Shown here: in pieces, positions 8,365 to 15,730 of the stretch
How positions within the stretch are numbered: the stretch's first letter is position 1
Layout: each line of letters begins with the position of its first letter
Source: Streptomyces marispadix
Lineage (GTDB): Bacteria; Actinomycetota; Actinomycetes; Streptomycetales; Streptomycetaceae
Length of the DNA stretch: 64,000 nt
Direction: 5' to 3'
Assembly (NCBI RefSeq): GCF_022524345.1
Contig: NZ_JAKWJU010000002.1
Location: 2,480,001-2,544,000 of the forward strand
The notes under the pieces: model-generated
What the model was told of the DNA's origin: nothing
Databases searched by the model: none
What the model saw: only the letters and a program-made list of their open reading frames with translations
Made by a program: the position numbers and the translations under genes

Positions 8365-8644
8365 GGTTGGAAGTCCCTTTCTGGCGGGGGTCAACAGATG
8401 TGCGCCAGTAGGGTAGCGACGTCGGCATGCGCGTTTCACCGCTCGACTCGGCAGCACCGGCGGGGACGCTACATGGGGCCGTTGACAGTGAGTCAGGTGG
8501 CGTGGCTTGGGAGGCGGGGCACGGGGACGCCGCTCGCCTTACGGACCCCCATCACTGACATCAACGTCGAGGGCCACGGGCACCCGTGAGCGATCCCCGA
8601 CCCCGCCACCCTGTGGCGCGTTCGAACGGTGAAGCCTGCCGATC

Positions 8645-8688
8645 GAACTCCTAAAGCGGGTGTCGCAGGTTCGAATCCTGCGGAGGCT
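8645..8688 (+). other. 3' fragment of a tRNA-Arg(CCU)-like gene, candidate attachment site
   Basis: The bases include an anticodon-loop-like CTCCTAAA, then a variable-loop segment and a complete T-arm GCAGG-TTCGAAT-CCTGC, followed by a 7-nt acceptor-like GGAGGCT. This is the 3' half of a tRNA with anticodon CCU. No 5' half with D-arm lies upstream, and the anticodon stem does not pair. Integrative elements commonly use and duplicate tRNA 3' ends, and a tyrosine-recombinase relic lies immediately beyond. I read it as an att remnant rather than a working tRNA. Confidence 0.65.
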
Positions 8689-8694
8689 ATTACG

Positions 8695-8738
8695 AGAAGG
8701 GCCAGCCCAGGGGGGTGTCGGCCGGAGCTGGCTCTTCT
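8695..8738 (+). terminator. Hairpin terminator downstream of the tRNA-Arg-like fragment
   Basis: AGAAGGGCCAGC (8695-8706) pairs with GCTGGCTCTTCT (8727-8738) over 12 bp with one G-U pair and a 20-nt loop. It starts 7 nt after the tRNA-like 3' end, the usual position of a tRNA terminator, supporting the reading of that fragment as true tRNA-derived sequence. Confidence 0.6.
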
Positions 8739-8803
8739 GCTTGGTGAAGTGCGTGGCACGCCCTGTGCCGAAGGGGTTGGCTTTGGTCCTAGCCCAGTCA
8801 TCA

Positions 8804-9050
8804 CGGAGTGGCTCGGACGGAGCCGACCACCTTGCGGGCAGAGGAAGACGCAGCCGTCACAACCTCCTCCAGCGAAGCGGTCGAGGTGCCGCTCGACGTC
8901 CGCGAGCAGCTCGGTAGAAGAGGGCTCTGGCTGCATCTTCATCTGGGAGCGTCGAACCATGAGCACGCCTTTCGCAGTGTTGATGTATTTACCCCTGAGC
9001 GAAATGAGTTGGCCGAAGTGCAGTGACGTGTACGCCGTATGCTGAGAATC
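8804..9050 (-). pseudogene. Relic of a phage-type tyrosine recombinase (integrase)
   Basis: The minus-strand frame reads HTAYTSLHFGQLISLRG, INTAKGVLMVRRS, then LLADVERHLDRFAG and CVFLCPQGGRLRPS. This follows the middle of actinomycete integrases, where the first catalytic motif is usually TGLRWGELxALR. Here the catalytic Arg is His and the following Glu is Gln. The C-terminal R-H-R...Y motifs are absent: the frame runs on into unrelated sequence across the tRNA fragment. It cannot encode an active recombinase. Its position next to the tRNA-Arg-like 3' end matches how integrase genes lie beside their att sites. Confidence 0.6.
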
Positions 9051-9172
9051 GGCAGCAAGTGCAGCGGACCCCCAAGTTGCGCCGATCGCGCGAACGAGCA
9101 CCGAGTTCCGAGTCGGCTCCCGCCAAGCGCTACGCTCTGGCACACCACCTGACGACTGACATTTAGAGTCCC

Positions 9173-9320
9173 ATGGCCAACTCAGAGAGCGACGCCGAAG
9201 ACTGGGCCTCCCGGAGGGATCGTGGGCTTCGCCGGACGCCCGCCGACGGAACCTTCAGGCGTTCCGCAGCCGGGACACGAAGCCCGAGCAGCAGATCCGC
9301 CGACTCACGCCAACTCCCCG
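9173..9320 (+). pseudogene. Truncated, frameshifted second vsr
   Basis: From the ATG at 9173 the frame reads MANSESDAEDWAS. A different frame from about 9227 reads WASPDARRRNLQAF and RSRDTKPEQQIRRL, which is the conserved N-terminus of Vsr endonucleases (compare NMAAIKRRDTKPE in the intact gene at 5165). Similarity stops after about 30 residues, and none of the catalytic-Asp or FVDGCFWHCC segments follow. So this is a frameshifted N-terminal stub, independent of the intact gene to judge by its different flanking residues. Confidence 0.65.
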
Positions 9321-9334
9321 TCGAACGGGTCGCG

Positions 9335-9808
9335 TTAAAGGTGCCCCGCACCTGACCAGGTCAGGTCGCGTTGGCGGAAATCACAGCAAGGTCGGGCGGC
9401 GTTCGCGGTGTTCACACCTGATGGCCCTTCTGCCCGGTGAGAGGGATTGGCCGACTGCCGGGTCCGCGATGGGTGAGGAGTTCGGTGATCGGGCAGCCGG
9501 TGGCTTCCTGGGCGCGAAGTTCTCCATAGCCGAAGTGGAGGGCCGATCCCCCCGGTTCGGCGGGAGCCAAGGCACTGGGGCATTACCGGCTCGGATAGCA
9601 GTCGCCCGCGTGGCCGCACAGCGCCGTGTTCCAGACTCTCTGCGCGGGCCTTCGCGTCCTTCCTGTACGGCCAGGTGAGCGTGCACGTCAGCATGCCGTC
9701 AGCGTTGTGCAGCGGGCGAGGCACCACGGTCTGCGCCCCTTCCGAGAGAGTCGCCGTGAGGGGGAGTCCTCGCTTGTTCTCCTGCCGGACGAACCTGACG
9801 GCCGTCAT
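9335..9808 (-). CDS. Uncharacterised reading frame, doubtful
   Basis: A 157-codon frame from the ATG at 9808. The first 55 residues (TAVRFVRQENKRG, LTATLSEGAQTVV, LTCTLTWPYRK) look like real protein sequence. The rest is rich in Arg, Pro and Ser and resembles out-of-frame translation. I do not recognise a family. It starts 17 nt after the end of the broken membrane-protein gene to its right and lies among decayed genes, so it may itself be a truncated remnant. Confidence 0.25.
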   Translation of the reverse strand: MTAVRFVRQENKRGLPLTATLSEGAQTVVPRPLHNADGMLTCTLTWPYRKDAKARAESLEHGAVRPRGRLLSEPVMPQCLGSRRTGGIGPPLRLWRTSRPGSHRLPDHRTPHPSRTRQSANPSHRAEGPSGVNTANAARPCCDFRQRDLTWSGAGHL

Positions 9809-9825
9809 GTTCCGTCAGTGCACGG

Positions 9826-10322
9826 TCAGTTGGTGAAGGTCATCCGAACGGGAGAGTCCGGCAGGACCCGCCCGCAGCGACCGCACTTGGCGGAGCGGCA
9901 GCGAGACCCGCACAGCAGCGTGATCACGAACGCGTAGACCGAAGCGATCGCCAGGACACATAGTTGGGCGCGACGAGGAGCAGGAGGATGTCGATCGCCA
10001 GCGCGCACACGAGCGGCCGTCGCATGCGGCGGCGGAACGCCTCTGGGCCCGGCTCCTCCACCGCGGACCCGTCGGGGGTTCGTCCCGTCCGCCCGAAGTC
10101 CTTTGAGCCGCACGGGTGGTGACCACCGGGCCCGGGTGCGGGCCGGCTCCGGTCGGTGATTGGCCCCCGCTGGGGATCTCGCCGCGGATCCGCTGCAGGT
10201 CCCGCGCCGGGCGCCGCGTCCGCGGGGGCGATGCGCGGGTCGGGGACGGCCGTCTCGCGGCAGTCCCCGAGGCGGGTGGCCAGCAACGGCTCCATCGGAA
10301 TCCCCGGCTGCCTCACACTCAC
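9826..10322 (-). pseudogene. Small two-helix membrane protein broken by a frameshift
   Basis: One minus-strand frame (start 10322) ends in RRPLVCALAIDILLLLVAPNYV, a likely transmembrane segment, then runs out of hydrophobic sequence. Another frame picks up exactly there (around 9960) with CVLAIASVYAFVITLLCG, a second transmembrane segment, followed by a Cys-rich tail (CRSAKCGRCGRVLPDSPV). Joining the two with a single-base shift gives a sensible protein with two membrane helices and paired Cys. The family is unknown. Sequencing error cannot be excluded. Confidence 0.35.
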
Positions 10323-10811
10323 GCTCTACGCCGTGCGCTGCTCACCGTACTGACGTCGTCCTCCGACGACGCGTCGCTTCCGCTGACGGCTTCCGTCGAG
10401 GGTTCGTGCAAGGGGCGCGGCGGCAAGATCACGGTGCGGTCCACACGTTCGTCTGTGCAGCCGGAAGGGAGTTTTGAGCGAGAGTGGTCGCAGGACCTCG
10501 TGCTCGTTGGAGGCGGCTCAACCGGCCCGGCTCAGGCGGACGATACTCGGGACCGAATCCGCTGTCGTATTGTCTCAGTCTCTCAAGTCCCGGTCGCAGC
10601 AACGAAGTTGGTCCATCGGGACGCCTACGCTCGGTCGGCCCGGCCCCTATGGTGGTCCGGCCGCGGCGAAACCAGACATAACTGCGGGGCGATCCGTCAG
10701 TGGTCAGGACCGCGGCAGGATCGCTGCTGCTCCGCGCCAGGCGTCGTCCAGCAGACCTCGGTGGATGTGGACGCGACGACAAACAGACCAACCTCGGGAA
10801 GTAGCAGAAGT
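10323..10811. other. Non-coding or unassigned stretch upstream of the KAP NTPase
   Basis: The forward frame is open here, but its translation lacks recognisable sequence until the methionine at 10812. No RNA gene, repeat or convincing promoter was seen. It presumably contains the promoter of the KAP genes. Confidence 0.4.
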
Positions 10812-12128
10812 ATGCGGATCCTCGCGCAACCGGCTCGACGCTCGGACAAGACCGTCGCAAGGCACTACCAGGCCACCATCGCCAGGCCTGTCGCCTTCGA
10901 GCAGCACGCAGATCTGCTGGATCAGGAGACTCTGGAGGCCTTGCGACGGCTCTTCCCCGGCGGCACTGCACAGATGTGGGGCGTGATGCCCGGTAAGGGC
11001 CAGCGAAATCTGCCTCACATCCGCAAGATGATCCCGGGTTCGTGGGTCTTCTTTAGCGGGGACAAACGCTTGTATCTCGGTGGCACGGTGGCACTGACCT
11101 GGCGGAACCCGGAACTGGCCGCACGTCTGTGGAGCAGGGATCCCGATACGGGCGACACCTGGGAGTACATGTACGCACTCTCAGGAACCCGGGAGTTCGA
11201 CATCCCCATCGAGGAGATACGTGATCTGCTCGACTGGAACCCGAACCGCAACATCATGGGTTTTCAGGCCTTTACCGAGACGGAAGCCGACCTGTTGCAG
11301 CGTCGCTACTCATTGGAGGCCCTCGTGTCGACATCGGCGGAGTCCGTTCCGGGAAAACCCGTCGACGCGACGCAGTCTCTTCCCGAACTGAACAGCGACG
11401 CCGCCAGCGCCGAAGACCTCCTCAGCAACGAGGGAGACGTGGATATGCTGGCCAAGCTGGCTGTCGCGAGATCCACCGCTCCGCCACTGGCCATTGCTCT
11501 GCTCGGCGAATGGGGCGCCGGAAAGTCCAGCTTCATCAGCCAGATGAGTCGCAGAGTGTACGAATTGACTCATGAAAATCCCGGTAACCCCAACCGCCCC
11601 AGTGCGTTCACGTCGAAGGTTTGCCAAGTGCACTTCAACGCCTGGCACTACAGCGACGAACACGTGTGGTCGGGCCTGGCAGACCACCTGTTCCAGAAGC
11701 TGGCTTCCACGCTTCCTGAGGAATCGCCGCCAGCACAGACGGCAGAGGAGCAGCAGCAGAAAGAAGCGCGACTGAATCGCCTGACGAGGGATCAAGAGTT
11801 TCTCGAGGAACAGCTTGACCGATCTTCCTGGGAGCGTCCCACCGGCTTCCTGTCGAACCTTGGACCCATCGTCGAGGCCCCTAGGCTCCTTTTTACCTCC
11901 GTACGACTTCTGCTTCGGGACATACGCCGCAGTTTGGTGCCTATATCGGTCTGGCTTCTCTCAGTCGTTGCGATTGCCCTCGCCCTCGCCTTGAAGACCC
12001 CGGTGTCATCCTGGTTGGCCGTGAGTATCGGTGCTATCGGGGTTTTCGCAGCCCCGTTCCTCCTCGTTTGGCGTGCGCTGCGAGCCGCGCACGTGGAAGG
12101 AAAAAAGCGTGGCTGGTCGGCTCCGTAA
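10812..12128 (+). CDS. KAP-family P-loop NTPase, N-terminal part (Walker A and membrane segments)
   Basis: 439 codons from the ATG at 10812, where sensible protein sequence begins. Residues about 55-165 form a separate domain (GSWVFFSGDKRLYLGG, PELAARLWSR, WEYMYAL, FDIPIEEIRDLLDW) that I do not firmly recognise; it has a PUA/EVE-like flavour. The KAP NTPase starts near residue 210, with Walker A GEWGAGKSS at about 233 and the family's HFNAWHYSDEHVWSGL after it. A two-helix membrane insertion follows (residues about 375-420, ISVWLLSVVAIALALAL and a second helix). The frame stops at 12128, before Walker B, which lies in the overlapping next frame. KAP NTPases usually act at the membrane and are found in phage-exclusion and defence loci. 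Confidence 0.75.
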   Translation: MRILAQPARRSDKTVARHYQATIARPVAFEQHADLLDQETLEALRRLFPGGTAQMWGVMPGKGQRNLPHIRKMIPGSWVFFSGDKRLYLGGTVALTWRNPELAARLWSRDPDTGDTWEYMYALSGTREFDIPIEEIRDLLDWNPNRNIMGFQAFTETEADLLQRRYSLEALVSTSAESVPGKPVDATQSLPELNSDAASAEDLLSNEGDVDMLAKLAVARSTAPPLAIALLGEWGAGKSSFISQMSRRVYELTHENPGNPNRPSAFTSKVCQVHFNAWHYSDEHVWSGLADHLFQKLASTLPEESPPAQTAEEQQQKEARLNRLTRDQEFLEEQLDRSSWERPTGFLSNLGPIVEAPRLLFTSVRLLLRDIRRSLVPISVWLLSVVAIALALALKTPVSSWLAVSIGAIGVFAAPFLLVWRALRAAHVEGKKRGWSAP

Positions 12129-13296
12129 TCTCCTGGAGGAACGTCGCCGCACCGGGCAGGAGGAGATCAATGCCCACTACGGCGAGTTGGCCGAGATGGA
12201 CGCGGTCAAGCAACTCGAGGATTTTATCAAGCAACGCAGCTCACCGGAGACCTACCAGTCGTACCGAGGACTCATAGGACAGGTGCACACCGATCTGCGT
12301 GAGCTCGAACAGAAACTCCAGAACGCTCACGCACAGCGGATGCATACGCGGTCAGGCCAGTCGCACCACCCAGAGCGGGTCATTCTGTACATCGATGATC
12401 TCGACCGGTGTCCGCCGCCACGAGTCGTGGAGGTCTTGGCCGCCGTCCACCTGATGCTTGCTCTGCCGTTGTTCGTCGTGGTCGTGGCGGTCGACCCCCG
12501 CTGGCTGCTCAGGTCCGTCGAACATCACTATCGGGAGCTGTTCATGAACTCTATGGGTACCCCCGGCTTCACGGATGCAGAGAACGTCGCCACGCCTCTC
12601 GACTACCTGGACAAGATCTTTCAGATCCCGTTCGTCGTTCCGCCGACCACGCCGGAGAAGACCGCACGGCTCATCAACTCTTTGCTGGAAGCTCTTGAGA
12701 CCGCTGACAGTCCCGACGCCGAGGACGAGTCGGACGGGCCGACCGCCCGACCCGACACCGACGCCGCTGTCGACTCAGCCAGGGAAACGACTGAAAGGGG
12801 CGACGAGGCTCCCGGAACGTACGAGGCGCCAGAAGCACCCGGAGGGGGCTCCGTTCAGCTGCAACTCGAAGAAGCGGAAAGAGATTTCTTGGCCAGGGTG
12901 GGCAGCCTGACCACTACGCCCCGAGCGACCAAGAAACTGGTGAACCTCTATCGACTCGTCCGCATCTCGGTCAGTCCTGAAGATCTCCCGGCCTTCGTCG
13001 GTACCCGTGAGACACCGGGAGAACATCAGGTCGTCCAGATCCTCTTGGCCGTCCTGGTCGGCACCCCACGGCAATCCAAGACCATCTTCCAGGCCGTCCA
13101 AGAGGCCTCGCCGAACACCAAGATCACGGATGTGCTGCGCGGAACCTCAGCTGGTTCCGGAGCGGGAGAGCGCGTGGCGGCTCTGATCGACGAGATCAAC
13201 GAGAGCACCCCAGTAACCATGGACAGCTCCCTCTACCAAAAGTGGTGCCTCAGGCTGGCACGTTTCTCTTTCTATACGCGCCACCTCATCCGATGA
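12109..13296 (+). CDS. KAP-family P-loop NTPase, C-terminal part (Walker B)
   Basis: This frame carries the other half of the KAP domain: a charged helical region (LRNLLEERRRTGQEE), Walker B VILYIDDLDRC near 12380-12412, VVVVAVDPRWLLRSVEHHY, then an acidic insertion and a helical C-terminus. It lies +1 relative to the upstream frame. The switch coincides with an A6 run at 12101-12106: one A fewer would fuse both halves in frame. Alternatively GGAAGG (12095-12100) stands 8 nt before the GTG at 12109, an ideal ribosome site, so the half could be translated separately with a 20-nt overlap. The upstream open limit of the frame is 12031. I cannot tell mutation, sequencing error, slippage and true gene fission apart. 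Confidence 0.7.
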   Translation: MAGRLRNLLEERRRTGQEEINAHYGELAEMDAVKQLEDFIKQRSSPETYQSYRGLIGQVHTDLRELEQKLQNAHAQRMHTRSGQSHHPERVILYIDDLDRCPPPRVVEVLAAVHLMLALPLFVVVVAVDPRWLLRSVEHHYRELFMNSMGTPGFTDAENVATPLDYLDKIFQIPFVVPPTTPEKTARLINSLLEALETADSPDAEDESDGPTARPDTDAAVDSARETTERGDEAPGTYEAPEAPGGGSVQLQLEEAERDFLARVGSLTTTPRATKKLVNLYRLVRISVSPEDLPAFVGTRETPGEHQVVQILLAVLVGTPRQSKTIFQAVQEASPNTKITDVLRGTSAGSGAGERVAALIDEINESTPVTMDSSLYQKWCLRLARFSFYTRHLIR

Positions 13297-13473
13297 CCGG
13301 GCGCAGCACTCAAGTCCCCGTCCGGCTTGCGTACTTGTCAGCGCGTGTACCTCAGTGCCCGCCGCACCCGACCGCCAGAACGCGGCGAGTTCACGGTGCG
13401 GTCCGCCGCACCCGCCGTTAGGCTTCGGCAGCCTGGTTGGCGGCGGGGCGGAGGCGAGCCCCGGCCCCCTCAC

Positions 13474-13776
13474 TCACGCCCTCCCCGCCACCATGAACAC
13501 CGTCATCCCCAGCCCCAGGACGCACACGACCACCGCGATCACCGCCAACGGCTTGGCGCGGCGGTGGCCCGTGCAGGCGCCTATGGCCAGGACCAGGCCG
13601 CCCACCGCCGGGGGGAAGGCCACGAATTGGCGCCAGCGGTCGAGGTTGAAGGGGAGGAGGGGGAAGGTGCAGGCGAGGAGGCCGAGGATGAGGGCTGCTA
13701 TGGCCAGGCCGGGGCCCAGGGGTGGGTGGCTGCCGGGCTGGGGTGGTTGAGGGGGTGGGGGTGGGCCGTAGGACAT
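13474..13776 (-). CDS. Small proline-leading membrane protein (DUF4190-like)
   Basis: 100 residues. A proline-rich N-terminus (MSYGPPPPPQPPQPG) is followed by hydrophobic segments: GLAIAALILGLLACTF, FPPAVGGLVLAIGACTG, and PLAVIAVVVCVLGLGMTVF. The layout matches the many small actinomycete membrane proteins of the DUF4190 type, function unknown. The start ATG (13776) has GAGG 5 nt upstream. It converges on the KAP gene and diverges from the metallophosphoesterase. It probably belongs to neither neighbour's pathway. Confidence 0.7.
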   Translation of the reverse strand: MSYGPPPPPQPPQPGSHPPLGPGLAIAALILGLLACTFPLLPFNLDRWRQFVAFPPAVGGLVLAIGACTGHRRAKPLAVIAVVVCVLGLGMTVFMVAGRA

Positions 13777-14078
13777 GGGGCCTCGCTGTCGCCGTTGCTC
13801 GGTGGTGGTACGCCGGTCGTGGCCGCGCGTGGCGTGCCTCGTGCCGGAGTCGGGATGAAGACCGTTGTCACAGTGCCACAGGCGGGTCGCTCACCAGCAG
13901 GAGTTGCGTGGAAATCCTTGCGCGAAGCCTGCGGGGAGGGTCACTTGAGGGGCCGCCCGGCTACGTCGGGCGCGACGGGCGTGGGCGGTGCGCGGCCGGT
14001 AGGGTTCGTGGGGGCTGAGGGCGTGCGGGCAGTGCACGTGGGGCGGCTCCTGACCAGGCCGTTGGGGAAGGCGCGTTG
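13777..14078. other. Intergenic region between divergent genes
   Basis: These 302 bases separate the small membrane protein (leftward) and the metallophosphoesterase (rightward) and presumably carry both promoters. I see no RNA gene, repeat or strong hairpin. GGGGAAGG at 14064-14071 is the ribosome site of the rightward gene. Confidence 0.5.
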
Positions 14079-14957
14079 ATGAAGGGCAAGCTGTTCGCCG
14101 TCAGTGATCTTCACGTCGCCTATGAGGAGAATCGGGCGATCACCGACGAGTTGGTTCCCGAGTCCGGGGACGACTGGCTGATCGTGGCGGGCGACGTGGC
14201 CGAGCGTTACGAGGACGTCGAGTGGGCGCTGCGGCTGCTGAGCGGGCGTTTCGCCAAGGTGGTCTGGACGCCCGGAAACCACGAACTGTGGACGCATCCA
14301 AGGGACTTGTGCGATCTGCGGGGCGAGGAGCGCTACGCGCGGCTGGTGGAGATGTGCCGCGGCCTTGGCGTCGTGACGCCGGAGGACCCCTATCCGGTGT
14401 GGCGGGGTGAGGGCGGGCCGGTGACTGTTGTGCCGCTGTTCGTGCTCTACGACTACTCCTTCCGCGTGCCGGGCGCCGACAGCAAGGAGGAGTCGCTGAG
14501 GCGGGCCCATGAGGCGGGCGTCGTGTGCACGGACGAGTATCTGCTGCACCCCGATCCTCATGAAGGGCGGGACGACTGGTGCAGGGAGCGTGTGGCCAGG
14601 ACCGAGGAGCGGCTTACTGCCCTCGCGCCGGGCGAACGCACCGTTCTCGTCAATCACTTCCCGCTGGTGCGGGCGCCGACGCGGGTGCTGCGCTACCCGG
14701 ACTTCGCCCAGTGGTGCGGCACGGAGTTGACGGCCGACTGGCATACGCGGTTCAACGCCGTCACCGTCGTCTACGGGCATCTGCACATTCCGAGGGTCAC
14801 CTGGTACGACGGGGTGCGCTTCGAGGAGGTCTCCGTCGGATATCCGCGCGAGTGGCGGGGGCGTGAGCCGCGCAGACGGCTGCGTCAGATCCTTCCCCTG
14901 CCCCCGACGGACTCGGAGTCCTGCGGGAGCCCGCGCGTCCATGGGAACTCCCGGTGA
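14079..14957 (+). CDS. PptH-like metallophosphoesterase (putative phosphopantetheinyl hydrolase)
   Basis: 292 residues of calcineurin-type metallophosphoesterase. Metal-binding motifs: SDLH (Asp10, His12), AGDV (Asp39), GNHE (Asn67, His68), VNHFP near residue 190 and GHLH near residue 233. The start is ATG 14079, 7 nt after GGGGAAGG; a TTG one codon upstream is less likely. The stop overlaps the start of the phosphopantetheinyl transferase (GTGA), so the two are translationally coupled. In Mycobacterium tuberculosis PptH, a metallophosphoesterase encoded beside PptT, removes phosphopantetheine from carrier proteins. The same pairing here suggests that activity, which would turn over the carrier proteins loaded by the partner. 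A generic phosphodiesterase role remains possible. Confidence 0.8.
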   Translation: MKGKLFAVSDLHVAYEENRAITDELVPESGDDWLIVAGDVAERYEDVEWALRLLSGRFAKVVWTPGNHELWTHPRDLCDLRGEERYARLVEMCRGLGVVTPEDPYPVWRGEGGPVTVVPLFVLYDYSFRVPGADSKEESLRRAHEAGVVCTDEYLLHPDPHEGRDDWCRERVARTEERLTALAPGERTVLVNHFPLVRAPTRVLRYPDFAQWCGTELTADWHTRFNAVTVVYGHLHIPRVTWYDGVRFEEVSVGYPREWRGREPRRRLRQILPLPPTDSESCGSPRVHGNSR

Positions 14958-15643
14958 TCGGGGGGCTGTTGCCGGCGCAGGTGCGCACCGAGGAGCGATT
15001 CGGGAACGGTGACGGGAGCGCGTTCGGCGGTCTCTTTCCCGAGGAGGCGGCGGTCGTGGCGAAGGCGGTGGTCAAACGGCAGCGGGAGTTCGCGGACGTA
15101 CGGGCGTGTGCGAGGGGCGCGCTCGCGCGGCTGGGGGTGCCGCCCGTGCCGCTGGTGCCCGGGCACCGCGGTGCTCCACGGTGGCCGGAGGGTGTCGTGG
15201 GCAGCATGACGCACTGCGACGGTTACCGGGCGGCAGCGGTGGCCCGTGCGGCCGAGGCGGCCGGTGTCGGCATCGACGCGGAACCCGACGGGCCACTGCC
15301 GGAGGGCGTGTTGGAGGTCGTGTCGCTGCCCGGGGAGCGCGAGCATCTGCGTGCGCTGGCGGACGTACGTCCCGAAGTGTGCTGGGAGCGGCTGCTGTTC
15401 AGCGCGAAGGAGAGCGTCTTCAAGGTCTGGTATCCGCTGACCTCTCGTGAACTCGACTTCTCCGAGGCCGAGGTCGTCATCGATGCGGCGGCCGGTACGT
15501 TCTCCGCGCGGCTTCTGGTCGAGGGGCCCGTGGTGGGCGGGGAGCGGCTGCGGGGCCTGACGGGGCGCTGGGCGGCGGAGCGGGGGCTGCTCGTCACCGC
15601 TGTGTTTCTCGGTCATGGCTCGCAGGCTCGTACGCCCCTGTGA
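14954..15643 (+). CDS. 4'-phosphopantetheinyl transferase (Sfp/PptT type)
   Basis: 229 residues from the GTG at 14954, which overlaps the preceding stop by 4 nt. It shows the Sfp/EntD-type signature: MTHCDGYRAAAV (residues about 85-96), VGIDAEPD with the Mg-binding Asp and Glu, and FSAKESVFKVWYPL with the WxxKEx(x)xK-like core. It transfers phosphopantetheine from CoA to the Ser of carrier proteins. At least eleven ACP domains are encoded by the operon that ends 88 bp downstream on the opposite strand, so it is a natural candidate for loading them, though it may equally be the housekeeping enzyme of the host. It converges with the P450 gene across a strong hairpin. Confidence 0.92.
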   Translation: MIGGLLPAQVRTEERFGNGDGSAFGGLFPEEAAVVAKAVVKRQREFADVRACARGALARLGVPPVPLVPGHRGAPRWPEGVVGSMTHCDGYRAAAVARAAEAAGVGIDAEPDGPLPEGVLEVVSLPGEREHLRALADVRPEVCWERLLFSAKESVFKVWYPLTSRELDFSEAEVVIDAAAGTFSARLLVEGPVVGGERLRGLTGRWAAERGLLVTAVFLGHGSQARTPL

Positions 15644-15648
15644 TCCGC

Positions 15649-15682
15649 AAGTGCCCCGCCCCCGAAGGGGAGCGGGGCACTT
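15649..15682. terminator. Strong bidirectional terminator between PPTase and P450 genes
   Basis: AAGTGCCCCGC (15649-15659) and GCGGGGCACTT (15672-15682) form a perfect 11-bp stem. The intervening bases also pair (CCCC-GAA-GGGG), making an almost continuous hairpin. It lies 5 nt after the PPTase stop and 48 nt from the P450 stop, and marks the left end of the polyketide operon. Confidence 0.85.
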
Positions 15683-15730
15683 GGTGGTTCGCGGCGCGAC
15701 GGCACCGCGGAACGGCCGCCGAGTGCCGTG

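Noticed and set aside
8634..8688. A complete tRNA with a shortened body (AGCCTGC could pair with GGAGGCT at 6 of 7 positions)
   Set aside because: It would lack a D-arm and a paired anticodon stem, which bacterial tRNAs need. A 3' remnant is the simpler reading.
10116..10811. N-terminal extension of the KAP protein by about 230 residues
   Set aside because: The translation upstream of ATG 10812 is Arg/Ser/Pro-rich without protein-like patterns, whereas conserved-looking sequence begins right after it.
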